Of a stretch of DNA of 64,000 nucleotides, positions 63,148 to 64,000 are shown in pieces. Source of the stretch: Tropicibacter oceani (GTDB taxonomy: Bacteria > Pseudomonadota > Alphaproteobacteria > Rhodobacterales > Rhodobacteraceae); NCBI RefSeq assembly GCF_029958925.1, contig NZ_CP124616.1, positions 3,782,001-3,846,000 of the forward strand, read 5' to 3'. Below the pieces are notes generated by a model that was not told where the DNA came from, searched no databases, and saw only the letters and a program-made list of their open reading frames with translations. The position numbers and the translations under genes are program-made. Position 1 is the stretch's first letter. Each line of letters opens with the position of its first letter.

Positions 63148-63178
63148 CGCTGAACAAGATTTTCGCCGAAAACTTCAT

Positions 63179-64000
63179 TCAGCCCTGAGCCCGGCCAAGG
63201 ATCATGTCCGCCGCCTTTTCGGCGATCATGATCGTCGGGGAATTGGTGTTGCCGCTGGTGATCGTCGGCATCACGCTGGCATCGACCACCCGCAGCCCGC
63301 CAAGCCCCTTGAACCGCAACTGCGCATCCAGCGGCGCCGCGGGCTCGGGTCCCATGCGCACCGTGCTGACCGGGTGAAAGATCGTCGTGCCGATATCACC
63401 CGCCGCCCTTGCCAGATCCGCATCACTTTCGAACGACGGCCCCGGCTTGACCTCTTGCGGGTTGTAGCGCCGCATCGGGCCTTGCGCCATGATCCGGCGC
63501 GCCTGACGGATCGCCGCGATCGCCACCTGCCGGTCGCCTTCGGTTGACAGGTAATTCGGGGCGATCACCGGCGCATCGCGATAATCTCCCGAGGCCAGCG
63601 TGATCGTGCCCCGGCTTTCGGGGCGCAGGTTGCAGACCGAGGCGGTCATCGCCGGGTAATCGTGCAACGGCTCGCCAAAGGCGCCCAGCGACAGGGGCTG
63701 CACATGGTATTCCAGATCCGGCGTCGCCAGATCCTCGCGCGATTTGGCAAAGGCACCCAGTTGCGACGGCGACATCGACATCGGCCCGGACCGCCTGAGC
63801 GCGTATTCAAGCCCGATCATCGCCTTGCCCCACAGCGAATTGGCTATGGTGTTCAGCGTCTTCGCCCCCTCCAGCCGCCACGAACAGCGCAGTTGCAGAT
63901 GGTCCTGCAGGTTGGCGCCGACCCCCGGCGCATCCTTGTGAACGGCAATCCCCAGCTCTGCCAGCTGCGCCGCGGGTCCGATCCCGGACAGTTGCAGGAT
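63179..64000 (-). CDS. GMC-family oxidoreductase (N-terminus beyond window edge)
   Basis: FAD-dependent choline/alcohol dehydrogenase-like protein. Only the last 273 codons are inside the window; the frame stays open through position 64000. Visible: ILQLSGIGP (part of the second GMC signature), GVGANLQDHLQ, and a C-terminal substrate domain with NYLSTEGDRQ and GTTIFHPVSTVRMG carrying the active-site histidine. The gene ends TSGNTNSPTIMIAEKAADMIL, typical of the family (BetA-like). It is convergent with ccoS. Confidence 0.92.
   Translation of the reverse strand: MLQLSGIGPAAQLAELGIAVHKDAPGVGANLQDHLQLRCSWRLEGAKTLNTIANSLWGKAMIGLEYALRRSGPMSMSPSQLGAFAKSREDLATPDLEYHVQPLSLGAFGEPLHDYPAMTASVCNLRPESRGTITLASGDYRDAPVIAPNYLSTEGDRQVAIAAIRQARRIMAQGPMRRYNPQEVKPGPSFESDADLARAAGDIGTTIFHPVSTVRMGPEPAAPLDAQLRFKGLGGLRVVDASVMPTITSGNTNSPTIMIAEKAADMILGRAQG

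Overview
The window is a GC-rich (about 63-65%) chromosomal segment of an aerobic to microaerobic alphaproteobacterium, most likely a marine Roseobacter-group member of the Rhodobacterales. The evidence is the gene set and order: a Kelly-Friedrich sox cluster of the Paracoccus type, nrdR-ribD with riboflavin synthase nearby, rpoD-dnaG, a heterotetrameric sarcosine oxidase operon, hemN divergent from fnrL, and ccoNOQP-ccoGHIS. I see no phage, IS element, CRISPR array, rRNA or tRNA.

Layout. (1) 1-11971: sulfur oxidation. On the minus strand soxV-soxW-soxXYZABCDEF run toward the left edge (soxF is cut by it). Divergently on the plus strand are soxS, soxR (ArsR-type persulfide sensor) and a YeeE/YedE-type transporter (soxT). 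A perfect operator-like palindrome lies in the soxW-soxX gap and a partial one in the soxV-soxS gap. (2) 12070-19055: riboflavin genes ribE and ribD-nrdR on the minus strand, with a plus-strand capsule block (kpsS-like, Wza/KpsD-like lipoprotein, two-module kpsC) between them. (3) 19208-27364: small hypotheticals, a DUF1353 protein, yjbQ, a dienelactone hydrolase family protein, an HlyU-domain protein, rpoD, dnaG. (4) 27395-32913: sarcosine oxidase operon soxB-(unknown secreted protein)-soxD-soxA-soxG on the minus strand. (5) 33033-41474: two paralogous, oppositely oriented three-gene loci (VWA/TadG-like protein plus two TadE-like pseudopilins) flanking glutamate dehydrogenase. (6) 41541-44132: a membrane hypothetical, a DNA O6-alkylguanine methyltransferase, prephenate dehydratase, a membrane-anchored cytochrome c552. 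(7) 44285-49956: yejABEF-type peptide ABC transporter. (8) 50020-63147: an FNR-controlled microaerobic respiration block: hemN, fnrL, a DUF1428 protein, a universal stress protein, ccoNOQP, a LysR regulator, ccoGHIS. The window ends in a partial GMC oxidoreductase on the minus strand.

How the genes work together. SoxXA, SoxYZ, SoxB and SoxCD oxidise thiosulfate to sulfate in the periplasm. SoxV, SoxW and SoxS supply reductant to it, SoxEF is an accessory flavocytochrome, and electrons go to c-type cytochromes. Electrons reach oxygen through cytochrome c552 and, at low oxygen, the cbb3 oxidase, whose assembly genes and heme supply gene (hemN) lie in the same window under FNR-type boxes.

Most interesting for follow-up: an orphan FNR box followed by three consecutive strong hairpins in a 670-base non-coding gap between ccoP and the LysR gene (candidate oxygen-regulated RNA); a short Asn/Gly/Asp-rich cassette shared by two non-homologous proteins of the twin pseudopilin loci; an unrecognised Cys-rich secreted protein inside the sarcosine oxidase operon; a GANTC (CcrM-type) cluster around the rpoD leader; and the SoxR operators.
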